This document shows positions 1-11,638 of a stretch of DNA of 64,000 nucleotides, piece after piece; the stretch's first letter is position 1; the number at the start of each line of letters is the position of its first letter. Source of the DNA: Kappaphycus alvarezii. Taxonomy: Eukaryota; Rhodophyta; Florideophyceae; Gigartinales; Solieriaceae. A program made the position numbers and the translations under genes. The DNA lies in NCBI GenBank assembly GCA_002205965.3, contig NADL03000460.1, positions 1-64,000 of the forward strand, read 5' to 3'. Below the pieces are notes generated by a model. It worked only from the letters and a program-made list of their open reading frames with translations, was not told the DNA's origin and did no database searches.

Positions 1-363
1 CCTAGAAAGTCTTCCCAGCTCCCTTAAATATTCGAAGGAATTTGTAGTAGTGAATTTGCGCCCCTTTTCTCAAAAAAGAATTTGGAGAAGGCAGTAAGCG
101 AAAAGGGAAAAATACCTTGATTCGGGATCGATTTAGAGCGGTAAATACAGTATAAAAAATATCTGGATAAATGGAATTGAATTTGGAAAGGACCGTGGTA
201 AGGATAAGCAAGGGTCAGGTTGGGCGAGTACGGACCAGAACTAAAGCAATTTTGGACAAGGGGAGGTAGTACACTAAACTAAAAGTCGGTAGATGACGGC
301 GACAAAAAAATCCGTTCCGATCAGCGTGCCTAGCACACATATCATCTAACGATTTTGACGGAG
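1..363. other. No gene recognised; upstream flank of RRM gene
   Basis: AT-rich sequence with short frames on the minus strand that match no family I know. It may hold the promoter or 5' exon of the RRM gene that follows. Confidence 0.4.
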
Positions 364-985
364 ATGCTAATCCCTCTCCGGATCGCCATTCTCCGAATGA
401 CGACCAACGCCGCAAGGAGAATGGAATTTTGGTTCCGTTACGGATCGCTTGGCTTGCCAGAGACTCCAAGGGTAGTGGTAGTGCCCGCAAAGAGCGTCAA
501 GGTTTCTGTCTCTAATTTGCATCCTGGTGTCACCGAGACGTACATCAAGGAGATCTTCGGGATAGCTGGTCCGTTGAGGAAGGTTAATCTGAAGACGTAT
601 GCCTCTGATGACAGTTTAGAGGCTAAAGTTGTCTTCGCGGTCATGTCTGATGCCTTGGAGGCTATCAAGGGGTACAATTTGGTGCCTCCGTACAACCAGC
701 CTCTGCATATCACCTTGGCTACCGATTCGATTGCCTCGAATGAGAGAGTTCATAGTCGCATTGGCAGGCCCTGGGGTAGAGGCATTGCAAGGAAGGGGGT
801 TAGTCCAGGTCGGGGGGGATATAGAGACCTGAAAGAGGATAGTGAAGGCGGTACAGTATACACAAATGGACAATCGCCAAGGAAGGAGAGGCCATGTAGG
901 CGGCGATCAGGGTAGAAGGTTCAACAACCGCAGGAGGTTTAGACGGGTTTTGGTCGAATTTTTGGGACCTCCAGCGGGTAAATAG
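364..985 (+). CDS. ALY/REF-like RNA-binding protein (mRNA export adaptor type)
   Basis: Predicted single-RRM protein of about 190 residues. The RRM spans residues about 45-120. It has an RNP2-like strand (VKVSVSNLHPGV), the helix TETYIKEIFG, an RNP1-like strand EAKVVFAV and the ending NQPLHITLAT. This order and the phrase ending in 'GYN.VPP..QPLHI.L' resemble the ALY/REF/Yra1 family, which couples splicing to nuclear mRNA export through the TREX complex. After the RRM come Arg/Gly-rich stretches typical of the RNA-binding tail. I start at the first ATG in frame (364). In the reading frame alone the protein stops at 915. A candidate 49-nt GT...AG intron at 851-899 would instead continue into a second Arg-rich segment ending at 985. 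Without splicing, the same tail would mean a frameshift. The N-terminal 40 residues are not typical, so the start or a first exon may be wrong, or the copy may be a pseudogene. Confidence 0.5.
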
Positions 986-1559
986 GTCATGTGAATGAAG
1001 GCAACAGATTTTAATACGCCTCGTCTGCCACCCTCCTGTCGATACTTTTCTCGTCTTTGTCCGTTGGTTCTAAGTCATGCCGTCGCTCTTTCTTAATTGT
1101 TCGTTAATTCAAACCGTCTGACAATCTGTTTTGTTTGCAGGCCCTTTTCAGTTCTTGGATCGCTCCTCCTTTGGACCGGGCACTGTAAATGCTTTTGCGC
1201 ATTAAACTTGAAGGAAATTCCATGTAAGTGCTTTTATTCCTAAAATAAACCCCACCTGTGACGTTCCAGCCGACCAGAACGTTATTGGGTCTAGCGTGCC
1301 CCGAGCTCATATGGAGGTAAGAGCAGACAAGTAGACTCTTCCTGAGGAATGGGACGGAGCTATTCCGCTGCACTACACAAACATCAGAGCCCTCAGAGCA
1401 CAAACCGGCACCAAACTTTCATTGATGATTGTTACGAGGTGTCCGCTTCTTTCGTGAGCCAGCTCGGAGGAGACCTGTAAATCTTGCAGCACACCGTGTC
1501 CAGGGCCAGCAGTCATCTTCTCACCGCTGAGGAAGGAGAAGACATCGGTTTTATATCCG
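986..1559. other. Intergenic, nothing recognised
   Basis: No coding frame, repeat or RNA gene that I can support. It could include the 3' UTR of the RRM gene. Confidence 0.3.
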
Positions 1560-2300
1560 GACGACATGCCCGCACATTCAGTCTATCGAAGATACGCAGG
1601 GTTCGGCGCACCGTTCCCCACGTCGGCGATTCCACCGCTTTCGTGCCTTCCACCTTTCATTCCTTTCCAGTGAAATATAACAAAAGTGGAGCCACGACCG
1701 TAGTCTTCTCTTTCCAATCCGACCGCACCGCTCCCCTCATGATCTTAAAGCCCAGATCCTGGATGAAATGGACCAGTGCTTCCATTCTCTTGCTATGTTC
1801 ATCTCGTCGGCAACTCCAAATCTTCTGCTGGTCTGCACACCGCTGACATACACGATTCTGTCTTCCTCTGCAGTTAAAACGCTCAAATCGTCCAGAAAGA
1901 GAGAGGGTACCCCAGGCGTTTCGGATCCCAAGCGAAGGAGGTGGCTCCTGCGTTGTTGAAAAGGGCTTCCACCTCTCGATGCCATTCCGAAGCATCCCTT
2001 CCGTTCTTGAAGTTTCCAGGTGTTCTTTTCTCAACTTAGTCAGGGTTCTTGACCGTGGTATATTCATCTTCGTTTTCTTTTAGAATCACTATTTGTCCCC
2101 TTTTATTTCCGACTTCTAGTAGCTCCTCCAGTACGGCCTTTTCTTATTCTTTTTCAAGCTCTCCACGCCGAGCTAAGCTCGTATGTTCGTTTGCAACGAG
2201 CACGGACAATCTTGTTGCCGACAGGCCGCCAATTATTTCTTGAAGTTCAGCTTTTTCTACCTTGTCTTTTATACAACTCGATGCTTTAGTCTTTTTGCTG
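1560..2300 (-). pseudogene. Unrecognised decayed coding segment
   Basis: On the minus strand, neighbouring frames give protein-like text. First comes a Glu/Lys/Leu-rich helical stretch (about 2,300-2,050). Then follows a segment with WHREVEALFNNAG and, in shifted frames, EWKHW and a VHFIQDLGFKIMRG-type piece down to about 1,660. The frames are broken by in-frame stops and at least one frame change. I do not recognise the family. A decayed transposon gene or host pseudogene are equally possible. Confidence 0.25.
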
Positions 2301-2962
2301 GTAAAGTTGAAATACGTCAAGGTAGTTACAGCGCTATGTCGTACTGATGGTATTACTAGATTGCTATCATGTGATTCTGGAACTCTATTTGGTGTGCAGT
2401 TGTGGCGGATAATTTTTTGGGTGCATCTACCATATCTGAGTGTATTTTGTACCTATGAAAGGGAGAGCGTATCCCATGTATATTTAAAATTACACAGCAC
2501 TGAACATCCATGAAAATTTATCGTAAATAAAGATGTAATAGTGCCAGCAGTTCTTGGTGGTTCTCTTGTTTCCTCTCTGGATATTATTTTCAACCTTTCT
2601 ATAAAAAGGCTATTATCTTTCTCTATTTTTCCGGTCTTCGGGAAGAATATGGGCATTCATGGATGCAATTTGAGTTAGCGCGATAGAGGAATCCTATCCA
2701 TAGTGGAACGACAAAACTCCGAATCCCCGCTGATAGCCCTCGAAAGCCACTATAGTGAGTCTACTCCTCGTTATTTTTATCCCGTCCGCATTACGCTTTG
2801 TAAGTATTACACCTTCACCGTAGCTCTTTCAGCCCTAAACTATGTTTACAACTTAGTATCTCCTCCATGAGTTATACAATGAATAAATAGTCCTTCATCG
2901 ACTCATTGAATGCTTTAGTAATGTCGCTGACGGATATCTTGTTCCGGTTGGCAGATATGTCG
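2301..2962. other. Intergenic, nothing recognised
   Basis: AT-rich stretch without supported features. It runs directly into the truncated LTR. Confidence 0.3.
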
Positions 2963-3504
2963 CAGGAGGCAATGGGATTTATAAGCCGTTCGCGGATATT
3001 TGTGGGGACTGCCTGGGTGATATGGATATTTTGGGGGAACTGTTTGGCTCTGATGTAGAGGCCTAAGATATTAAGGAAGAAATCTAAATATTTGTCCAGA
3101 TAGTATATGCTGTTAGTTTTTCTCGTTCACACGATTCCAATTGATGCATTTTATGGTTCTTAGTATATTTCTTTGAGACTTTACGGTTAGCAAAAAAGTC
3201 TATACAAGCCGAGTAGACTGCTCCCTCTTGTGGAGGTCAAGCAAGTTGGCAGACAACTTCAAGTAAAGTCTCGAGTAGTGGTCAACTTCAGACCCAAGAA
3301 ACATTTTTCCTACGCTGCTCACAGAGCATCAGTGGTAGACCTGTGCTTCTTTCATACTTGATTGTAGCCCTCTCAACTCTTTTCCATATATACTCCTTTT
3401 TGTTTGTTCAACTATACCACGGTAGCACTTTAGTCGCTTGAAACACCCCCTTCTTAGGGTAGTTGGTTCTGAGTATCTCTTCTCCCGACGATTTACCAGT
3501 ATCA
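2963..3504 (+). repeat. Truncated solo LTR of the A/B/D Ty3 family
   Basis: From 2,963 (CAGGAGGCAATGG) this matches the downstream part of the long LTR at 23,481-24,024. It shares the 'TTTGGGGGAACTGTTTGGC' block, the TATA-like tract before the GCAAGTTGGCAGACAACTTC segment, the TATACCACGGTAGCACTTT segment and the ATCA end. No gag or pol adjoins it, so it is a fossil solo or partial LTR whose U3 head is missing. It is moderately diverged from the other copies and so not recent. Confidence 0.75.
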
Positions 3505-4095
3505 ACTTGGACACAGTAAATCAATTCTATGTCACCTTGAAAATGAGAAACCACCGGCATTATCCACCATCACCTTTTAGAGAAGGATCTCAGACTTTTA
3601 TTCCACACCATGATCTGAGCGGGAACAGTCCCCCAACTGGTTTTTTGAAGCAACATCATAATTTGGACCTTACAAAGTACTATACACTAGGCTAGCTCTG
3701 TTTAAACTTGGTTTTTGTAATAACCGATACATTACTCCGAAGTCATAGCTTGAATAAGCTTTGCGGAAGGTTTTTGTAGTGACAGTATTTAAAATACTTA
3801 TCTCTGCTAAATTACCCATCCTTTCTAATCAATCAATCACTCATACCTCAACAAATCAACAAACCAACAGGTGTCAGAAGTAGCTACGTCCTGCTGATAC
3901 GTAAGGAAGGTGCCCTTGACCTCCACGATTCTAAAAATCGAATCGTAAAATGCAAGTGCAACAACTATGATAACACAGTAAAGGAGAATTGATAGTATAA
4001 AAGTATTTAAGAGAATCATTTTGTTGTTGATGATTTATGATTTTTTGGTGAATGATGAATGATTTTTCTGAGTTTACTGAATTTCTAATATGCTT
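3505..4095. other. Intergenic, nothing recognised
   Basis: AT-rich, no supported gene. It may include the eroded 3' end of the Ty3 element that follows on the minus strand. Confidence 0.3.
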
Positions 4096-4099
4096 TTCT

Positions 4100-6840
4100 T
4101 CTCAGTCCAAAGGAAGCACAGTGGCTCGTGCCGTTGTTACTCGACGTCCTTGTTGCGGTCTTCAACGGCGATCTGAGTCAAAATAGCAGCCCAGTGCGAG
4201 TCCGACGCGTCCGTGTAGAGACAAATAATGTGATCTGGCTTCGGATAAGCGAGCTTCAATGAGGCAGCTAATTGAGATTTGATGTCAGCGAAAGCTGAAT
4301 CATGGTCGGCGTCCCACGAGCTGCCAAGGGATAAGCTGCGCAGAGCGTTCTATTTCGCTTCCCAACGATCCTGTATCAATTTTCTAAACGGTTATGAAGT
4401 ACTGTGATTCGTTCAGCGTAGGCAGGAATGGCATTGCGCATCCAGTTGGTGGCACATACGAATTATTGAAGGTCACTTACCATTTTAGGTGTCTTCATCG
4501 TCACTAGCGACTCAAAGTGGTGTGGGTGGTATTGCACACCGTCGGCAGAGATGAATATTTCGCAAAATTCAACATTGCGGGAAAATAAGTTCGACTTCTC
4601 GGTGTGAATCTTAAGTCAATTTCCCTGCAGACACGAAAAAAGATTCGATGTTGGCCAAGAGTTATTTCTCGTCTTCTGCGTAGAACAGGAAATCATCAAT
4701 CCATTGTAGCATTTTCTTGAGTAGTTCGTCAAATTTATCTGCCAGGACTGCTTGAAAATGATTTCCGGAGTCACTGCCTCCTTGGAGAAGGCTTCTGGAA
4801 GAGTATACTACCGGGGGTGTTTGAATCAATATCATCTCTTGTGACTCTGTGGAAAGAGGAGCCTGCCAATAGCCGTGGGCGAGATCAATATTGGCGAAAC
4901 AGATACTTCCGGAATCGTCCTGGAATTTGGACTCGAGATGTGGCATTGCCGATTGGATTGGAAACGTGAGTGAGTTCGGTCCTCGAAGGTCCATTGTGAA
5001 GCGGAGTTTGTTAGAACCCGGTTCGGTTACTGCAAGAGCTGGTGAAGGCCACCTGGCGAATGGGTTCTTGTAGATAGCACCCACTGCCTCTAGCTCTCGG
5101 ATTGTTTGAATAATGGACTCCCTCTGCTGGGGAGCATAGAGTCGCTGAGGAGAACGGTACGGCCTGGCATTCTCAGCTAGAGTGATGCTCAGTGGAGCAA
5201 CGTCTACTGGAGGATCGACTCCGAGTTTGGTGCGAAAAACGCCCCGATAGCTTTGGAGAAGCCTTGAAAGCTTCTCTGGGCCTTGGTTTGTCAAAACATT
5301 GGTCCTGGCATCTCTGATAATCCTGGTAAACGAATGATCTATCGATTCCTTCTTGTCCTTGCCAATGCCGGCAGCCAGACACTCTGGAAGTTCAATATGG
5401 TCATCATCAGCTGCCATGTATGAGAGTCCGCGGTATTTCGAAGGAGCCAGCTTGAGCGACTAGGAATCAATTTACGTCAAACTCTTGTCATGAATGTCCT
5501 CTCGGAAGCGGTTCAAGTGATCTTTGAGATTGAATCCAATCGAATGAAGGAAAGGTCTTCCTAAAAGAATTTCGCCCATGTCGTGGTCGACGACATAAAT
5601 TTCAATACCCCTCACACGAACCGGGATATTAGAGCCAGGAAAGTAGATTGTGATTGCCAGTATTACAGAGCGAGAGGTTTTGACGTTTTCTCTTGCATCA
5701 AGTTTGAAAGAACCTTCGAGAGACAGTGGCCTGGGAACACTTTCACAGAAAGATATAGGACGGACGAGATGATCTTCTTGAAGGGATTTGAGTCAATTGC
5801 TCTAAAGTCGGCACTAGAGTCGCCAAGAACAGTATCAAACACTGTGTCCTCGAGAAAAACCCTGAAACGGCTTTCATCACCGTCTGGCGATTGCGTGTTT
5901 TCCTGTGGTTGAGTATTCAAGGTCTTAGGTCTCTTTGACTTCATGTTGGAGTAGTGGTTCTCTAATATTCCCTTCCTCTTCTTGGGCGTAGTAATTGGGC
6001 AGTCCTTGAGGCGGTGAATTCCGTCACAATCTTCGTTTGGACAAGGCTTAGACCATTCAGTGTCCTTGCGTTTAGAAACATTACGACCTGACTTGAGAGA
6101 ATCACTGCCTATTTTCTGAGAAACCTTTCCGATGTTAGCTGTTCTCCATGCTTACGAGCGCGATCACGATTCTGCCTTGCTTTTCGAGGATTCAGACGGT
6201 CTCTGGCGGTTTCCATTAGAGACAGTTCCAAGGCAATGTTTGTACTTCGTCTCTGAACAGTTTGATGCTCACAAGCCGTTCTGTTTTCAATCCACGACGC
6301 ATCATCTTCATCCTTTCTTGCAATACGTCTGGCTGAAATTTGCTCACGAGTCTGTCCAGAAACTTCTTTGCCATGTCTGCATCCTTCAAGATCTATGAAG
6401 CATTGTTCTGATCGAGAGAAGTGATCACAGAGATGATGAAATTACAAACCCCTCCTGCAGGATCCTCTTTGTTCGGTGTAAACCTAACGGCGCGAAGCGT
6501 GGCGTCAATACGATCAGAGAGATCCTTTGGTGAAGAGCTTGAAGCTTGTTCGAACCGTGCCTGAACCTTCTCGGCAGTAGCCGCCTCAAGAGTCGGAGCA
6601 CCATCAATATCTCCCATCACACAAAGTGCGTGCAGTACATCAGGATTGATACAATCCTTAACGGTTGCTATAGAAAGCTTAGATTCCTCATCGCGATCTT
6701 TGTTTACGTCCTCGACTTTGGTGCGGTATGCAGCAAATGCAGTCTCAAATTTGATCAAAGCAGGCTGATCGACAATGTTCAAAAGCGGAGGTTGAATCAC
6801 AGACAACACACCATAATTTGAAGTAGCCATTATGATAGCT
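4100..6840 (-). mobile_element. Ty3/gypsy fossil, lineage different from A/B/C/D
   Basis: Minus-strand retroelement read from high to low coordinates. It has a gag-like region (about 6,830-6,390) and a Cys/His knuckle with CPNEDCDGIHRLKDC (about 6,050-5,990). A protease-like region follows (about 5,900-5,500), then reverse transcriptase (about 5,420-4,660; DLAHGYWQ, and the active-site line QWIDDFLFYAEDE). RNase H comes last (about 4,330-4,130; LYTDASDSHW). The IDDF active site and TDASD RNase H place it among Ty3-like elements. Integrase and LTRs are not visible. It is a broken, incomplete fossil with roughly ten or more breaks, and it is older than element B. Confidence 0.75.
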
Positions 6841-7600
6841 GGTCAAGCACGGCGAAACTTGTACTCTTTGATCAAGAGCACCAAAGCGCTTTGTTGACGA
6901 ATTTGGCGTGCGAAACCAACGGCACACGACGGCAATCAAGTGAAAGACTAGTGCGGGAAAGAGGGAGCAGATTCTACTCTGCAAGGTAAGGCAAGCAAGC
7001 GGGCGCACTCACCCTTCTGCGGAGTTCCCGTGGTGAGTGGCCATTCAATCGAATGGCCATTATAGCTGCCCTCCGTCATACCAGATGACGGCTGGGATGA
7101 CGGAAAAGAATATCTTCCTGCTAACAACTCTAGAAATATCTAGAATAGCAGCGTACATCGACAACACGAAGTATTTTGATGTAATATCTGACTCGAAATA
7201 GATAGCATATCTCTGAACAAGTGCGCTGCTCGAATGTACTGTATTCGGCTTAAAATTGCATCTGCACCCATACGCAGACCACACATGCGGTCATTGTATG
7301 TAAACCGAAAGCGACATGACCGCGAGTACGCAACAGCGGGGTCATGATGGCAATTTGATGTTGTTGGTGGAAATATGAAGACGGTATGACTCGTCCACAT
7401 CTCCTCCTCCGCATGCGTTCTTTCTCGTGAAAACAAGTCTTTCTGAACTCTCCGATATTGTTGCACAACTCTGTCGCCTCTATATCCCTTTCCTCTTGTC
7501 ATCTCCGCCGCACTGACCGCCACCGCGTGCGTCTCGCAACACCGCTCGCGGGTTCCTTCTCGCGAATTGCGTTCATCCTTCCTGTTTTTGTCGCTTTCTC
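6841..7600. other. Intergenic, nothing recognised
   Basis: Contains weak minus-strand frames without a recognisable product. It lies between the Ty3 fossil and the LINE and may hold the LINE 5' region. Confidence 0.3.
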
Positions 7601-9500
7601 TTTTTGTTTTTCAAGTATTTCCTCCCCAGGGTAACACTATTTCGTGTCTGTGATCTCCCAACTACCCGAGTAATCTCGCGCCTGCACGTGCAGTCTCGAC
7701 CTTTCGGTCCCTTTCTCCGTCGGTCCTGGGGCCAGCCCTCGTCACACCACTCTATATGGCGCCGAAAGCAAACCGTCCCGCTGCCACCCTCAGCAACCCC
7801 CTCGTTGCTCTTTCACATGCCGCGCTGGATTTCTTGGTCAAATCCGCTTCACTGCTTGACGGAGCTGTGAACCTTGCTGACCCCTAATCAACCGATCATT
7901 TCCTCGCATCCGCCCTGCAAACCTCCACGTTCAACGCGCTTAAGCCGTCTTTCCAGAACAACTCGCAGTTTAGGCATGTCCTGAACGTTCTTAACGCGCT
8001 TGTCGGCGTTGACGTTTCCGCACCCCGTTCTCCTTCCGCTTCCGACGCCAACTCACCTGACGACGATCTTGCGGCCACAGCACCGGCCCCGTATCTGGGA
8101 GCGGTCAAAGCTCCAGCGGCCCAAGCCCCGGTGCGGCCCCACCCCATTCGCCGCCTTCCCCCCCTCGGTCGTCAAGGCTTGACTGAGCATCGCGATCTCG
8201 AAGACGCCCGCCTAGCCCGTAATTTTGCAGACACTGTCCGTAATGCCACCCGCGGCCTTTTCGGAGGTAGTCAGAAGCGTTTTGTTCGCGTGTCTGTTCC
8301 GTAGACCTTCCAGATTCACAACCCATCCCAGTTTCGCGCCGCCATCTCTGCCGGTGGGTTCCCTGCTTCCTGCTCCATCATCCAATCCGCCGATCCGAAC
8401 CACTTCTACATCTGTGCGGCGGAGCGCGACTTAACGATGGTCAACGCTGCATACGACTCCTATCGCACCCTAGCGCAGCATTCTGACAATTTTGACGCAC
8501 CAACTTTTACCTTCTCCGGCATAATGGATCCAGAGAATGATCTCTCGGCTGATGACCTCGTTGCAGTATGGCAAGGTCTGCGTTCCGAAATCTCTCGCTT
8601 GGAAGACGACAAATGCAAATGGTCTCCTGCTCGATCCTTCGCCACCGCTCTCCGGGACATCGATACGAGAATACTTGCCAAACTGTCCGGCCTCCCTGGT
8701 TTCCCTGGAGCAGTCCCTCTGCCTCCCCCACCAGCAGCGGCAGGTGGATTCAAACGCCGCCGTACCCAGAATGCCCCTGTTCTCAAACGGATGGCTGGAT
8801 TACGGTCGGTACCCCCAATGCCCAATCTCCCATCCCTTCGCTCCCTACTACACCAGCAGACGCCAACCGCTATGGTCTTCTTGAACACATTCCCGCCCCC
8901 GATGCCGACATGGATCCTAACGCATGAATCTCCCAGCTGTGAATCTAGTTTCAGGACCATCCCAGTCACCCCTCACCTTCCGCTCCCTCCTCTCCGCCCC
9001 CTTCCCTGTTTTCACCTTCATTCCTCGCCCAGTCCAAGCCGCGGCTTACGACTTATACTTTGCTGCCTGTACCGCGTTGTATCTGCTCCATCGCCAGAGC
9101 ACAGGACTCAAGCCCTTCTGGAACTTCTTGCCATCCCGAAGTTGGTTTTCCGACACAACCGCCCCCGCGCTCTTGGCCGCCGCAGCAGGGAAAATTGCTC
9201 CAGCCTTGTTGACCACATCCGCATGGCCTCTAGCCGCCTCTATGATGACCTCTTCGACGAGGCCTCCTCGTTGTTCATCTCCGCCCTCCCCTCTCCGTTT
9301 CCACCCCCTCCCACCCTCGCCCGCCCTGACACGGCCCTTCGCAGATGCCGCCGCTTCCTCTCCTGGGGTAGCCCTTCCCGAGCCACAGCAGCCCTTCTCC
9401 AAGTCGATCCCCCACTCCCCACCAGCGAAGCTACCTTTCAATCCTTGGCTTCACTTCATCCCCCGCCCCCCATTCCAATCACTCCCATGCCCCCTCACGG

Positions 9501-10223
9501 TTGGCCTCCGGCGCTAAAGTTCTCGGTCTCGGATGTCCGCCGTGCCATTCACAGCCTGGATCCTTCAACCGCTCCTGGGGCCGATGGTGTATCCCCAGTG
9601 TTCCTGCGAATGCTGCTTCGCCCGGCAGGTGGGGTCACGCCCGGAGGGATTGCCTACATGCCCTGACAAAGTTCCTCAACCTCTGTTTGAACGGCGATCT
9701 GCCGGCCGCGTGCCGCCCGTATTTCTGCGGAGGGAGTTTTACTGCGCTGCCGAAGCCAAACGGGGGAATCCGTCCGATCGCGGTTGGGCTTCTCTACCGA
9801 CGCCTAATTTCTAGGCTCGCAGCACACAAAGCCACCCCCGACATCCGCTCCTACCTTCTGCCCCATCAGGTCGGGGTAGGCGTCAAGAACGGCACCGATG
9901 CAATAATTCATTCTGTGCGTCGTCTTTCCCAGAGATCCGAGTTCCACGATCACGTCTTGGTCCAGATCGATGCTCGCAACGCTTTCAATTGCATCTCCCG
10001 CCAGCGCATTCTGGAAGCCGTACAGACACATGGCCCAGGCCTCGCACGGTGGGTACACTCTTGTTACGGTGCTCCTACAGAGCTTGCTTTCGGACCCTAC
10101 TATGTCCGTAGTTCAGGGGGCACCCAGCAAAGTGATTGCCTCGGTCCCTTCCTCTTTGCCCTAGCTCTCCATCCTCTCTTGCTATCGTTACAGGAGAAGT
10201 TCTCACCTGCCCTGAACGCTTGA
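9501..10223 (+). pseudogene. LINE copy 1 reverse transcriptase core
   Basis: A frame of 240 residues covering the fingers and palm of the RT. It includes NGGIRPIAVGLLYRRLISRL, the LLPHQVGVGVKNGTDAI helix, motif A QIDARNAFNCISR, and motif B GGTQQSDCLGPFLFALALH. It ends at a TGA immediately upstream of the catalytic YADDG motif, which lies just beyond in the same frame. Copy 2 reads through the equivalent place with WYADDG, so the stop is specific to copy 1. The preceding RT0/1 block (VRRAIHSLDPSTAPGADGV) lies in the overlapping frame that ends at 9,666. Confidence 0.7.
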
Positions 10224-10516
10224 TACGCAGATGACGGTAACACTATTCTTCCTCGGTCCCAAGCCGCCGCTGCCATCCGTTTCATCCAGCTTGAAGGAGG
10301 TCCACTAGGGTTCCAGCTCAACCTTGCCAAGACCCAAGTTTACGGCTTCTCCCCTTCCCACTCCCCTTTGGCACTTCTTTGCCCCTTTTCAACCCCCCCT
10401 GGTTTCATCGTGCTGGGATCCCCGATTGGCTCGGACCCTTTTGTTTCCCAATTTTTCGCAGGCCGCCAAAACGCAGTCGACCGCATCTTCCTATCTTTTC
10501 GAGACTTGGATGATGC

Positions 10517-11635
10517 TTGGCTTTCCACTTACACCGCTTCTGCGCGAACGCCTCTAAGGTCATGCACTTGCTAAGTACGCTTCCCTCCACTCAATCTGCG
10601 GTATTCGCCGCTAGCTTCGATCAGAAGCAGAGGGAAGCGTTCCACCAATTGCAGCTGCCCTGTCCAGAGCGTGCCTGGCTCCAAGCCTCTCTCCCCTTCT
10701 CCATGGGCGGTCTAGGTCTCCTGCAAACTTCAGACATTACCGAGGGTGCTTACGCAGCATCTGTAATTGATTCTTTTGGACTTATCTCCGACCTGCTCAC
10801 TCTTTTCCAGGACCGCCACTTGGAAGAGATCCCTCGGTCCGCCATCTCGCTCTTATCCTCCCGCCACCCGCAGCTGTCTTCGTCGCTTACAGCTACTGCT
10901 CTTTTCGAGCGTTGTTCATCGCCGGTCCCCGGCGAAAGGCTCCAGTCTGCGATCACAACTGAACTCATGCTATCGAAGTCCGATAGGTTGTTCACGTCCG
11001 CGGCAGCCCACGACCGAGCACGGCTCCTCTCCGTGAGCACGTCCTCCGCCTCGTCTGTTTTCTCTTCGCCTCCTCACCCCCACCGCGGTACGTACATGTC
11101 CTCTTCTACGTGGAAAGTCGCTCTGGCTCTATGTCTCGGCATCGTGCTATTCCTTGGATCTACTTGCTGTCCGGTCTGCTCCCGCCGCTCGGCCGACATT
11201 GCACCCGTCTTAGATCCAAGTGGTCAACACGCGTTTACCTGCAAATACGAAGACGGAATGACTCGTCGTCATCACAACCTCCGCAACGTTCTTGCCCGCT
11301 ACTGCAAGGAAGTTGGGATCATCGCCGTCGTCGAACATCCGCTCCTCTATCAGGTTCCCAACCTATCTGGGCATTCGGAGTCCCCCGCGCTACGAATGGA
11401 TATTTACATACCCGCTGCATACGGGCTTCACAGTGCCGATATCGCCGTCGACGTTACTGTTGCCCACCCCTCCGCACGCCGCCACATTTCGCCAAGTATG
11501 GTTACCGCAGGCGCTGCCGCAACACTTGCAGAGCGTGAGAAACATTGCCATTTCGGCACTTTCTGCGACCAAAACGATATCCTCCTCTCCCCTGTCGGGA
11601 TTGATATCTATGGCGCCTTGAGCGACGGTATCTAG
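10517..11635 (+). pseudogene. LINE copy 1 thumb, zinc knuckle and restriction-like endonuclease
   Basis: An open frame of 372 residues, downstream of the RT palm and in a different frame. Residues about 210-245 hold a CCPVC...GQHAFTC zinc-knuckle pattern followed by TRRHHNLRNVLARYCKE. Residues about 290-320 hold MDIYIPAAYGLHSADIAVDV, matching the catalytic R-x-D ... D-V-T layout of the restriction-like endonuclease of R2/CRE-type LINEs. That enzyme nicks target DNA to prime reverse transcription. The frame ends at TAG 11,633-11,635, just after similarity to copy 2 ceases, so the true C-terminus (about 45 residues in copy 2) is missing. Confidence 0.75.
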
Positions 11636-11638
11636 GGT

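Larger units (their letters stand above)
7756..11635 (+). mobile_element. Non-LTR retrotransposon (LINE) copy 1, restriction-like-endonuclease type
   Basis: A long LINE reading in one sense. The presumed ORF start is ATG 7,756 (MAPKANRP). That frame runs to 9,666 but carries in-frame stops at 7,885 and 8,302. Reverse transcriptase then continues in other frames (9,501-10,223 and 10,517-11,635), so there are at least two frameshifts. Visible RT blocks are KPNGGIRPIAVG, motif A (QIDARNAFN), motif B (GGTQQSDCLGP) and motif C (YADDG). A TGA stop lies directly before YADDG. The C-terminal part has a CCHC-type knuckle and a PD-(D/E)XK-like endonuclease segment, and there is no APE endonuclease. This is the organisation of the R2/CRE/R4-type early-branching LINEs. 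Compared with copy 2 it loses similarity near 11,625 and lacks the 3' tail. The 5' limit is uncertain (7,600-7,756). Confidence 0.8.

Noticed and set aside
9046-9441. Gly/Glu-rich minus-strand protein
   Set aside because: Shadow of the C-rich LINE coding strand.
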